From positions 1 through 49,514 of the forward strand of contig PBSS01000018.1 in the NCBI GenBank assembly GCA_002726315.1: a stretch of 49,514 bases of DNA. Reading direction: 5' to 3'. The position numbers and the translations under genes are program-made. Shown piece by piece: positions 17,685 to 24,537 of the stretch (position 1 is the first letter of the stretch; each line of letters begins with the position of its first letter). The notes under the pieces are model-generated. The model was not told the DNA's origin. It did not search any database and worked only from the letters and a program-made list of their open reading frames with translations. Source of the DNA: Acidimicrobiaceae bacterium (lineage in GTDB: Bacteria > Actinomycetota > Acidimicrobiia > Acidimicrobiales > MedAcidi-G1).

Positions 17685-17916
17685 TTATGTCAGCAACTGT
17701 GAAGTTAGTTCAACCTGCAGGGAAATGCATGTGGTAATGACAAATGGGTGTTACGTACCCAATACGTCATAACTGACATTGTCTTTGTCCTCCTAAGAAT
17801 GAACCTACAGGCGATGTATCGTCCGACAATATGGAACTTGTTTTTTACAAGCACCCAATACAGGAGACTCTGAAATCCCCACTTGGCAACTCCGGCGTGT
17901 CTGCAGGTGATGATCT
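17685..17916. other. Divergent intergenic region between the riboswitch and the nucleotidyltransferase gene
   Basis: This 232-bp non-coding stretch must hold the gcvP promoter (minus strand) and probably the promoter of the gene at 17917. It is locally AT-richer than the flanks. I see two small inverted repeats: TGGGT/ACCCA at 17745-17761, and CTTGT/ACAAG around a T-run near 17834-17848. A TTGAAC/CATAAC pair at 17713-17684 looks like a promoter, but its -10 overlaps the 5' arm of aptamer I, so I do not accept it. No convincing promoter is called. Confidence 0.4.
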
Positions 17917-18747
17917 ATGAGCCCCACCCTTGTGATCTTGGCCGGAGGTCTGGGTGCACGATTCGGCGGTACCAAGCAACTTGCTCCGGTGGGTCCCAAT
18001 GACGAGACCTTTTTTGATTTCGCGATCAGAGACGCAGCAGGGAGTGCTATTAGCGAGGTCATCATCGTGGCTAGATCCGACATCGACGAACTGCTCCGAG
18101 ATCACCTTGTTTCTCAAAACCATTCATCATCGGCCATACGGATTGCCCACCAGGACACTTTTGGACCACCTCGTTCGAAACCCTGGGGCACCGGCCACGC
18201 GGTGCTCTGTGCAGCAGCAATTAGTTCTGGGCCGGTAGTGGTCCTAAACGCGGACGACTACTACGGTCCGAATGGAGCAACTCTGGCAGCACATGCCCTG
18301 CCTAAGGTCGATACTGGAAGGGCCACCCTCGTTGCCTATGAGCTTGCTGGAACCCTCTCTCCGACCGGTTCCGTTTCCCGTGGAATCTGCGAAGTGGAGG
18401 ATACCCATCTGGTCGGATTAGTTGAGACACACGGAATTAGGAAGGAAGGTGGACTCATCCGCTCGGAGAAACCGTCTGGCTCACTCCCTGCGGATGCACT
18501 GGTTTCGATGAACCTGTGGGGACTCCCCCGATCCGCGTTAGAGCAGTTGGATCAGCAGTGGCAGGAGTTCCACTCTCTTCATACCCACGATGCGAGCACA
18601 GAGTTTCTCTTACCGGTGGCTTTAGAAGAACAACGAGAGCGTGGCCTCCTGGCCGTGGATGTTGTGAGATCAAGGGAGAAATGGATGGGGATAACCAACC
18701 CGGACGATTTAGCTATGGCCCGGAGAGCGTTTGTTGGCGATAGTTGA
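17917..18747 (+). CDS. Sugar-phosphate nucleotidyltransferase family protein
   Basis: A 276-aa GT-A-fold nucleotidyltransferase. The N-terminal signature LAGGLGARFGGTKQL and the metal-binding NADDYYGP (near residues 109-116) are clear, as is PWGTGHAV in between. Such enzymes couple a nucleoside triphosphate with a sugar-1-phosphate or similar. The AGGLGxRFGG-KQL form differs from RmlA, GalU and MobA types, and I cannot name the substrate. The ATG start has AGGTGA 6 nt upstream. It converges on the HAD gene, with 8 bp between the stops. No sugar-pathway partner genes are nearby. Confidence 0.85.
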   Translation: MSPTLVILAGGLGARFGGTKQLAPVGPNDETFFDFAIRDAAGSAISEVIIVARSDIDELLRDHLVSQNHSSSAIRIAHQDTFGPPRSKPWGTGHAVLCAAAISSGPVVVLNADDYYGPNGATLAAHALPKVDTGRATLVAYELAGTLSPTGSVSRGICEVEDTHLVGLVETHGIRKEGGLIRSEKPSGSLPADALVSMNLWGLPRSALEQLDQQWQEFHSLHTHDASTEFLLPVALEEQRERGLLAVDVVRSREKWMGITNPDDLAMARRAFVGDS

Positions 18748-18755
18748 GGCATCCC

Positions 18756-19406
18756 TCAACTACCGAGCCGATTTGTGCCTGCTTCCAAGCCGGGCAGTTG
18801 GCCTTGGATCTCGAAACCATTTGACGCAGCATCTTCCCTGACCAACTGTTCGCACTCCAGCCAATCTCGTGCCCTCGGACCGTTGAGGTGTTGGTTGTAG
18901 GGAGCATCGAAGACGATGACTCGGTTGCCCGACGAGCGAAGGGCCTCAACGTTGTGTGGTCCATCGTCGATGTAGAGGTCTGCTTCCACTTCGGGCTTAT
19001 CACCCAGGAAGCAGATGTCTCGGTAGGGGATTCGGGCACGGTCTAACCAATCCACGGTGTCAGCTATTGCGGTTGCATGAGCCCAGTTCACGTAAAGGCG
19101 GTGGGTAATTACCCGAATCCAAACTCCAGCATCGGACATGCGCCAGAGGGTCTCTGATGCTCCGTCGATTACCGGCATAGACCGGAGGATCCGATGTTCG
19201 CTGACCGCCAAAAAGTGAAGCCTTTCAAAACCTTCAGGGGTTAAACCCCACTCCTTGAAATCCCACGAGCGCAAAAGGGGGAGTGACTCCTCGGAGACCC
19301 CGGTTTCTTGGGCGACCACGGAACGAAAGGCACTGGTGTAGTTACCGCAGACTCCGTCTAGGTCCACACCCAAAACGTAGGGACGGCTTGTTCGATCGTG
19401 GTTCAC
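18756..19406 (-). CDS. HAD-superfamily nucleotidase-like protein (5' nucleotidase, deoxy type)
   Basis: A 216-aa haloacid dehalogenase-type phosphatase. Motif I is GVDLDGVCGNY (nucleophile Asp and acid/base Asp, near residues 15-17), motif II is VITHRLY, and the C-terminal acidic motif is LYIDDGPHNV. This layout resembles the NT5C 5'(3')-deoxyribonucleotidase group, which dephosphorylates (deoxy)nucleoside monophosphates. Cytosolic; no signal peptide. The gene lies downstream of the terminator at 19468-19500 and so is likely to have its own promoter in the 110-bp gap. Substrate assignment is tentative. Confidence 0.8.
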   Translation of the reverse strand: MNHDRTSRPYVLGVDLDGVCGNYTSAFRSVVAQETGVSEESLPLLRSWDFKEWGLTPEGFERLHFLAVSEHRILRSMPVIDGASETLWRMSDAGVWIRVITHRLYVNWAHATAIADTVDWLDRARIPYRDICFLGDKPEVEADLYIDDGPHNVEALRSSGNRVIVFDAPYNQHLNGPRARDWLECEQLVREDAASNGFEIQGQLPGLEAGTNRLGS

Positions 19407-19467
19407 CGGTGGTGTCGTTTCTCCATCTTCTAGAGGCTAGGACCGAGTCGCTTGAGTCTAAAACAGC

Positions 19468-19500
19468 AAAAACCCCGCCACCGTATGGTGACGGGGTTTT
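19468..19500. terminator. Bidirectional rho-independent terminator
   Basis: A near-perfect hairpin: 5' arm CCCCG-C-CACC (19473-19482), loop GTAT, 3' arm GGTG-A-CGGGG (19487-19496), with one C/A mismatch. It is flanked by AAAAA at 19468-19472 and TTTT at 19497-19500, so it can terminate in both directions. It lies 16 nt past the stop of the small membrane protein gene read on the minus strand and is the clearest intrinsic terminator in the window. Confidence 0.93.
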
Positions 19501-19515
19501 CTGCTCGAACGTGGA

Positions 19516-19836
19516 CTAGCGTGCTAGGCCTTTGCCCAGCGCACTGATTGCGGCGTCCTTGATCGGAATGAAGCCGACTATTGCCAGCGCCGTTCCAACA
19601 TCGGTACCAAAGGCACCTAGGCCTAGGACCTCTGTTGAGGCCGCATAGCCGAAACCACCCACTTCACTGATTAGGACAAATAGATACGCCCAAATAAGTG
19701 TGAGGTTGGCACCGACGACGGGCAGGCCCTTCAGCATGCTGTTGACACCCACGGTGTCGAGAATGCTGTCTAGAACTGCCACAACACCCTGGAATACGAT
19801 CGCCATAACGATCAGGGTGAGGATGGTTGACATCAT
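19516..19836 (-). CDS. Small hydrophobic membrane protein, unknown
   Basis: A 106-aa protein with three likely membrane segments: LTLIVMAIVFQGVVAVL at the N-terminus, ANLTLIWAYLFVLISEVG near residue 50, and VGTALAIVGFIPI near the C-terminus. I do not recognise the family. The frame is open to GTG 19866 (116 aa). ATG 19836 is preferred because AAAGGGG sits 9 nt upstream and the 10 extra residues (MADNKKGYTT) are polar. It is monocistronic, with a strong terminator right behind it and a long non-coding leader region ahead of it, which suggests high or tightly controlled expression. Confidence 0.75.
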   Translation of the reverse strand: MMSTILTLIVMAIVFQGVVAVLDSILDTVGVNSMLKGLPVVGANLTLIWAYLFVLISEVGGFGYAASTEVLGLGAFGTDVGTALAIVGFIPIKDAAISALGKGLAR

Positions 19837-19951
19837 TGTGGTATACCCCTTTTTGTTGTCAGCCACCGACTCGGGATCGAGCCGGATCTGGTGTGTGATC
19901 TAACGCTAGGAGGATTGCGCGTTTCCGGGGTGGATGCAAGTGCAACAATTT

Positions 19952-19978
19952 CGCAACATACACGGGGGCAGTGTTGCG
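19952..19978. repeat. Inverted repeat CGCAACA / TGTTGCG
   Basis: A perfect 7-bp inverted repeat with a 13-bp spacer (arms 19952-19958 and 19972-19978). A further GCAACA half-site lies at 19942-19947 and a related TGTAACA at 19983. The cluster lies about 110-140 bp upstream of the small membrane protein start, a position that suits an operator or a leader hairpin. Confidence 0.5.
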
Positions 19979-20469
19979 ATCATGTAACATTCCGACAAGT
20001 TCGTGAAAACATGACCGCCGACTCGAAATTCCACTTCTGGACGCGGAAACGGCCCCGAGTAGCCTTCCGGCGAACCGGTTAACTCCTCGGAGCCGCTCCT
20101 TTCGTCCCACAGACACCAAGTTGGCACCACCGCCCGAAGGCGACGGTACAACCTGGAAACAACCCGAGCCGGTTGGTAACTCGTTCGGTGAAACTCCTCT
20201 GGGTCTTGCGACCCGGATTCGCCACACCGACCGTGACACCTCCGTGCCCCTGGCCGTCCCGCTGGTCCCCTTCGAGATCAGCGTGGTTGCGGTCCTCCCC
20301 GAACACTTCTCTAGGGCTTCCTCAGGGTCCCAACAAGCCTCAGCGGATTCAGAGCTTGCGCTCGCTCCCGCTTCGGGTGTCGGTTCCATCCGGTTCCGTC
20401 TCCCTTCGCCGTGTTCGGCGTGGGGAGCATCATGCACATAGGGGAAGAGTTCGTCAACGGCTAGAGGAC

Positions 20470-20502
20470 ATTTCCCCAGAAAGAACTGTGATTTCCCCAG
20501 AA
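20470..20502. repeat. 12-bp direct repeat, 21-bp period
   Basis: ATTTCCCCAGAA occurs exactly at 20470-20481 and again at 20491-20502. The period of 21 bp is two helical turns, so both copies face the same side of the DNA, as in paired regulator sites. The repeat lies just downstream (minus-strand sense) of the CopD-like gene stop. Confidence 0.7.
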
Positions 20503-20565
20503 CCCATCGTTGATGTGCACAGGTATTCCACAGAGAGTTAAGGAGTCCTGTCCTTCCGCATTGTT

Positions 20566-20970
20566 TCAGAGGGACAGAACAGCGCCCATCAGGAGCGCTC
20601 CGAGAGCCGCTGTCACTCCAAGAGCCCCGGTAGCGCCCCGAACGGTTACCGACGAAGTGTTGCTGTGTATGGCAGCGAAGGCTCCCGACAGGCCGACTAG
20701 AAGCAACTTGACGAAGAGAGTCACGAGATAGGCGGAATCACGAACGGAAAGGCTCACCTCAAAGAGATTCCATACACCGGTTAGAACAGCAAGGCCGAAA
20801 AAACACCATGCCACGGGTCCGAAGCGCTTGGCTGCCAACCGTGGAGCATCCGGGCCGAGCTTTCTCAACACCGGAACTAGCGCAGCCATAGTCAACTGAC
20901 CTCCAACCCATCCGGCTACACCGAGCAGGTGCAAGAACAAACGGATTTCTGACAGTCCTAGGTTTTTCAT
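20566..20970 (-). CDS. CopD-like small membrane protein
   Basis: A 134-aa protein with four predicted membrane helices. The N-terminal LFLHLLGVAGWVGGQLTMAALVPVLRKLG resembles the CopD/DUF2269-type membrane module, with a His and Gly-rich first helix. These modules occur in copper transport or unknown redox roles. Here there is no neighbouring CopC or copper protein, so a copper function is not supported. The final residues VLSL end inside the membrane. It is on the minus strand, 61 bp from the stop of the upstream glycerophosphodiesterase gene, so the two may be co-transcribed. Confidence 0.75.
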   Translation of the reverse strand: MKNLGLSEIRLFLHLLGVAGWVGGQLTMAALVPVLRKLGPDAPRLAAKRFGPVAWCFFGLAVLTGVWNLFEVSLSVRDSAYLVTLFVKLLLVGLSGAFAAIHSNTSSVTVRGATGALGVTAALGALLMGAVLSL

Positions 20971-21031
20971 GGGGGCATTCTGTCAGCGGCACGAACAGAT
21001 TTGACGGCCCTGTACCTGGATGCTGGTCAGT

Positions 21032-21811
21032 TCACACTGAGACCCATTGGCCGCGTTCGAGGAGCACATCGCGAAGGACGATCGGACGGTCGGTCATGAT
21101 TCCATCAACCCCAAGATCGAGAAGATCATGCATCTCCTTTGGATGATCGATGGTCCAGACATGAACCTGTAGGCCCATCCGGTGGGCATGTTCGACAAAG
21201 CGTCTGTCAACAATCTTCAAACCCTTTGACCTGACCGGGACTTGGAGACAATGCCAAGGTGGTGCATGGAACGGGAATCCGAAGTTTGAAAGACGGAAAC
21301 GCGCTGTGGCGCCCGGTCCGGCCGACGTACACAGTCCAGCGCCGAGGAGGTTTCGACAGATAGCGAGCCTGTTGTCCGAAAATGCTCCAATGCAGACCCT
21401 GTCTAGGGCTTCGTGTTGTTGAATCACCTCGGCAAGCGCCTCAACAACGGAGTCCTCCTTGGGGTCAATGTTTATGCGTACCCCAGGAAAGGCCTGCAGT
21501 AGGTCGGCTAGGCGCGGAATCGTCTCTGTTCCACCGACCCGGGCTTGGGCTACCTGTTCCCAAGAAAGCTTCGAGATGAGGCCTTTTGAGTCAGTAACCC
21601 TGTCAAGGGAATCGTCATGAAATGCCACCACCACACCATCGGCGGTCAGGTGGACATCGGTCTCCAAGTAGTTGTAGCCCAACTCAACAGAGTGTCTAAA
21701 CGCGACCATGGTGTTTTCTGGTCCATCGCCCGTACCCCCTCGATGAGCAAACGCTAGAACACCTGGATGCTGGAGGAATGGATGGATTCCAGCACCTATA
21801 TGTGAAGCCAT
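21032..21811 (-). CDS. Glycerophosphodiester phosphodiesterase
   Basis: A 259-aa GDPD (UgpQ-like) enzyme, hydrolysing glycerophosphodiesters from phospholipid turnover to glycerol-3-phosphate and an alcohol. Catalytic motifs are AHRGGTGDGPENT (His and Arg, then Glu) near residues 22-34, LETDVHLTADGVVVAFHDDSLDR (metal-binding Glu/Asp and catalytic His), and DPKED. The C-terminal VHVWTIDHP and GVDGIMTDRP are typical. No signal peptide is visible, so a cytosolic place is likely. Divergent from pyk, with 96 bp between the starts. Confidence 0.93.
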   Translation of the reverse strand: MASHIGAGIHPFLQHPGVLAFAHRGGTGDGPENTMVAFRHSVELGYNYLETDVHLTADGVVVAFHDDSLDRVTDSKGLISKLSWEQVAQARVGGTETIPRLADLLQAFPGVRINIDPKEDSVVEALAEVIQQHEALDRVCIGAFSDNRLAICRNLLGAGLCTSAGPGATARFRLSNFGFPFHAPPWHCLQVPVRSKGLKIVDRRFVEHAHRMGLQVHVWTIDHPKEMHDLLDLGVDGIMTDRPIVLRDVLLERGQWVSV

Positions 21812-21907
21812 CGTGCTGACCGTACCCGCTTCGCTGGAAGGGCTCTACGGGGCTTGGGCACAAGTAGGTGGAAACCTGAGTCGATTCTCGACCTGTAGCG
21901 TGGATGA

Positions 21908-23347
21908 ATGGCTAGACGCACCAAGATCATTGCAACAATTGGGCCTGCTTCCGAGGACGTGGCCACTCTGCGGAACCTCATACGTGCAGGAATGGATGTG
22001 GCAAGACTTGGACTGGCCCACGGAACACTTGACGAAGCAGCCGAACGCCTCAAGCTTATTCGTAGGCTCTCTGCTGAAGAAGGTAAGCCTGTTGGCATAC
22101 TCGTGGACCTTCCTGGGCCAAAGGTGCGAGCTGCCTCCTTCGGAGAGAAACCGCTATCGATCATCGAGAAGTCGGAGATCCGGCTCTCTGTAGGGCGGGG
22201 TCAGAGCACTGCCGAGGTCATGGAAGTCGATTATGACGGCCTCCTAGAAGATGTCCAAGCTGGTGATCGACTGAGTATTGGCGACGGAAGGGTAATTCTC
22301 AAGGTAACCGAGACCTCTGGTGACCATCTGCTAGCAAGGGTGATGCATGGTGGCACCCTCACTGGTCGCCCTGGTGTGCACGTGCCATCCGATCGTTTGT
22401 CGATGACAGCGCCGACTGCAGAGGACCTGTTAGCTCTCGAATATTTCTTGGAACTTGACATAGACATGGTGGCTGTTTCATTTGTCCGATCTGTGGATGA
22501 TCTGAGACGGCTTCCCGTGGAACAACACCCGGCCGGCCCGCTCGTGGTCGCCAAGATCGAGACTCGGGCTGCGGTCGACGACCTGGCTGCGATTATCGGT
22601 GCATCCGGGGCGATCATGGTGGCCCGCGGCGACCTGGGTAATGAGTGCCGTCTCGAGGAACTTCCTATTCTCCAAAAGGAGATCATCCGGGAGTGCATCG
22701 CCCTTGGTCGCCCTGCCATCACGGCAACCCAAATGCTCGAGACGATGATTAGCAACCCGGAGCCGACGCGGGCCGAAGTCTCAGATGTGGCAAACGCAGT
22801 TTGGGACGGATCGAGCGCAGTGATGCTTTCGGGCGAGACCGCAATCGGCAGCGACCCGGCCAATGTGGTAGCCACCATGTCGCGTATTGCCGAGCGTGCT
22901 GACGACGAGTTTGATCATCGGTCTTGGGCGTCAGAGTTGTCTGATTTGCGTCTAACCAACAGGAACGATCCGGAAAGTGCAATCACCGATGCGATGACGA
23001 TGGCAGCGGCCAGGGCACTTGCAGAACTGCGAATCAGGACCGTGCTGTGTATCTCGGGTTCTGGCTTCACTGTGCGGTCAATGGCGCGATTTCGACCCGA
23101 GGCCAAGATCCTTGGTTTCAGCGCCGACAAGCGAACAGTCGGTCAACTGACCCTCAGTTGGGGCACCGAACCGCTACACCTCGCCGAACAGGGCAATATA
23201 GAGGAGAGGGTCGCGGCGGCCGTTGTTGCCGCACGCGATGCGGGACACGTTGAACCTGGTGAGTTGGTGGGTGTCCTGGCCGGAACCAACGTTCACTCTC
23301 GTTCGACGAACGTGTTGCGCTTGGAGATCGTCTCGTCTGCCTGCTGA
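21908..23347 (+). CDS. pyk: Pyruvate kinase, K+-independent-type signature
   Basis: A 479-aa glycolytic enzyme that makes ATP and pyruvate from phosphoenolpyruvate. Typical motifs include TKIIATIGPAS, AKIETRAAVDDL (catalytic Lys), MVARGDLG, TATQMLETM and PTRAEVSDVANAV, and a full C-terminal domain. Two monovalent-cation features are altered. The RLNFSHG motif reads RLGLAHG (Gly35, Ala37), and the DTKGPEIRT motif reads DLPGPKVRA (Lys72 in place of Glu). A Lys at that place is known to mark K+-independent enzymes. Allosteric control cannot be read from sequence. Divergent from the glycerophosphodiesterase gene. Confidence 0.93.
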   Translation: MARRTKIIATIGPASEDVATLRNLIRAGMDVARLGLAHGTLDEAAERLKLIRRLSAEEGKPVGILVDLPGPKVRAASFGEKPLSIIEKSEIRLSVGRGQSTAEVMEVDYDGLLEDVQAGDRLSIGDGRVILKVTETSGDHLLARVMHGGTLTGRPGVHVPSDRLSMTAPTAEDLLALEYFLELDIDMVAVSFVRSVDDLRRLPVEQHPAGPLVVAKIETRAAVDDLAAIIGASGAIMVARGDLGNECRLEELPILQKEIIRECIALGRPAITATQMLETMISNPEPTRAEVSDVANAVWDGSSAVMLSGETAIGSDPANVVATMSRIAERADDEFDHRSWASELSDLRLTNRNDPESAITDAMTMAAARALAELRIRTVLCISGSGFTVRSMARFRPEAKILGFSADKRTVGQLTLSWGTEPLHLAEQGNIEERVAAAVVAARDAGHVEPGELVGVLAGTNVHSRSTNVLRLEIVSSAC

Positions 23348-23355
23348 TCGCCGAG

Positions 23356-23661
23356 TTATGCCCCTTGGCAGAGCGGGTTCTTGTTGGCAGGGATGTGTAC
23401 GACCTGACCGAATAATTCGCATTGGCAGTCGTCGGTGCAACTCTGCAACTGGGCCCTCTGATCCCAGAGTCCGATGGCGAATGCAAGTAGTGCTGTTACG
23501 ACGAGCACACGTACTGCTACCTTGCGGACAAATCGCAGAACGAGAGCTGCAGCGATCACCGCTGCCAATAGCACAGCCAGACTGACATCCTCGAGGAGGT
23601 CCGGGTGCACCCATGGGGGTAGATCTACCCAGTTCGGTATGTCGTCAAGGGGAATCGACAT
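23356..23661 (-). CDS. Small two-helix membrane protein with Cys-rich tail
   Basis: A 101-aa protein of unknown function. Two hydrophobic segments (VSLAVLLAAVIAAALVLRF and VRVLVVTALLAFAIGLW) span residues of about 27-67, with a basic linker between them (RKVAVR). The C-terminal 35 residues hold four Cys (CTDDCQCELF ... NPLC) and probably lie outside the cytoplasm, where they could form disulfides or bind metal. It converges on pyk, 8 bp between stops. No family recognised. Confidence 0.7.
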   Translation of the reverse strand: MSIPLDDIPNWVDLPPWVHPDLLEDVSLAVLLAAVIAAALVLRFVRKVAVRVLVVTALLAFAIGLWDQRAQLQSCTDDCQCELFGQVVHIPANKNPLCQGA

Positions 23662-23755
23662 CGCCTAACCCTACTGGCGCATACGGCTGCGAATCGGTTC
23701 CTGCCATGGCAAGGCCAGCCATAAGGACGAGGGTGGTTTACTAGCATTCTTGGCA

Positions 23756-24370
23756 ATGGAGAATCGACACGCTAGGTATATCGAGTTTGTGGGAGCCGTG
23801 CTCACAGGTGGATCAAGTCGACGAATGGGTTCTGACAAGGCCCTCTTGGCTTCGGTTGAGACAGGTGGTGTTTCGCTGCTTGGCTTGGCAGCAAATGCCC
23901 TTAACGTTGCCGGCGCTCGTGAGGTAGTTGCCATCGGCCGTAGTGATGACTCGCTTTCTGGCCAGGGTCTTCGCGTCGTTCCAGACCGTTGGGAAGGAGA
24001 AGGTCCGCTGGGGGGAATTGTCACAGCCATGGAGGCCTTCGACGGTTCGGGGTTGACGCACGTAGTAGTGCTGGCATGCGATTTCATTGCTCCCTCAGCA
24101 ATCTCAATCCAGATGCTGATGGATGCAGCCACTGAGGAACCGGAACACCTTGTTGTGCCCGTGGTTAATGGTCAATACGAGTGGCTCCATGCGTGTTGGC
24201 CGCTTTCACTTAGGCAACAAGTCCTGTCTGCGTTCAATAGGGGAGTGAGAGCGCCGCGCGACTTGGCCAGTGAAGTGCCGGTCCGGCAGGTGAACGGCAT
24301 CGATCCGGAATCAACGCGCGATGTCGATACACCTGATGATCTCCCTTGGACAGTCCCTGACGGCAACTGA
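23756..24370 (+). CDS. mobA: Molybdenum cofactor guanylyltransferase (MobA-like)
   Basis: A 204-aa nucleotidyltransferase attaching GMP to molybdopterin. The N-terminal signature VGAVLTGGSSRRMGSDKALL is the classic MobA P-loop-like motif; VVPDRWEGEGPLGGI and the metal-binding LACDFIAPS follow. ATG 23756 is chosen over the TTG two codons earlier. The protein is of normal length. No molybdoenzyme or other moa/moe gene is near; the sulfur carrier-like gene at 41782 is better explained by tRNA thiolation. Confidence 0.9.
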   Translation: MENRHARYIEFVGAVLTGGSSRRMGSDKALLASVETGGVSLLGLAANALNVAGAREVVAIGRSDDSLSGQGLRVVPDRWEGEGPLGGIVTAMEAFDGSGLTHVVVLACDFIAPSAISIQMLMDAATEEPEHLVVPVVNGQYEWLHACWPLSLRQQVLSAFNRGVRAPRDLASEVPVRQVNGIDPESTRDVDTPDDLPWTVPDGN

Positions 24371-24411
24371 GCGACCGATAGGGTGGCGCGCCGTACCTTG
24401 AAGGGAGCGGA

Positions 24412-24537
24412 ATGGTAGTTCTAGAGATCGGGATCAGTGAGTTCCCGAGTGGCGACATCCTGTTACGCGATACCCGTGAATCAGATGAGTGCCTGACAGC
24501 AAGAATTCACGGCGAGCGGCTTGTCCCAAGTGGCTAG
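24412..24537 (+). CDS. Possible 41-aa small protein between mobA and rnd
   Basis: A short open frame with an ATG 4 nt after AAGGGAG (24401-24407), a good ribosome site. It starts MVVLEIGISEF and ends GERLVPSG. The ISEF...HGERLVP pattern faintly resembles the N-terminal half of Phd/YefM-type antitoxins, but no toxin gene follows, so that is weak. It lies 41 bp after the mobA stop and ends just before a second ribosome-like site (AGGAG, 24549-24553) that would serve RNase D. It could also be a leader peptide. Confidence 0.35.
   Translation: MVVLEIGISEFPSGDILLRDTRESDECLTARIHGERLVPSG

Larger units (their letters stand above)
19837..20565. other. Long non-coding region upstream of the small membrane protein gene
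   Basis: About 730 bp with no convincing gene on either strand. The longest frames (such as minus 20437-19859) have poor composition and no domain pattern. The region contains many small hairpin-forming stretches: GGGTC/GACCC near 20208, CCGG/CCGG near 20067, and a CCGCC...GGCGA stem near 20130. It also has an inverted repeat at 19952-19978 and a 12-bp direct repeat at 20470-20502. I found no RNase P, tmRNA or SRP RNA core motifs. It may carry a structured leader, a small RNA or a regulator-binding region for the gene at 19516. Confidence 0.5.

Noticed and set aside
17684-17713. A TTGAAC/CATAAC promoter for gcvP
   Set aside because: The proposed -10 overlaps the 5' arm of the aptamer I P1 stem, so transcription would start inside the aptamer and lose the perfect 9-bp stem.
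19859-20437. A 192-aa minus-strand frame and a 106-aa plus-strand frame (20121-20441) in the long gap
   Set aside because: Composition is Arg/Ser/Gly/Pro-rich with no domain pattern, neither has a good ribosome site, and several overlapping frames are equally open, as expected for GC-rich non-coding DNA.
19900-20450. RNase P RNA, tmRNA or SRP RNA
   Set aside because: The conserved core motifs of these RNAs were looked for on both strands and are not present.
20440-20560. Chromosome origin (oriC)
   Set aside because: Only two DnaA-like 9-mers, each with two mismatches, and no dnaA, dnaN, rpmH or other origin genes anywhere in the window.
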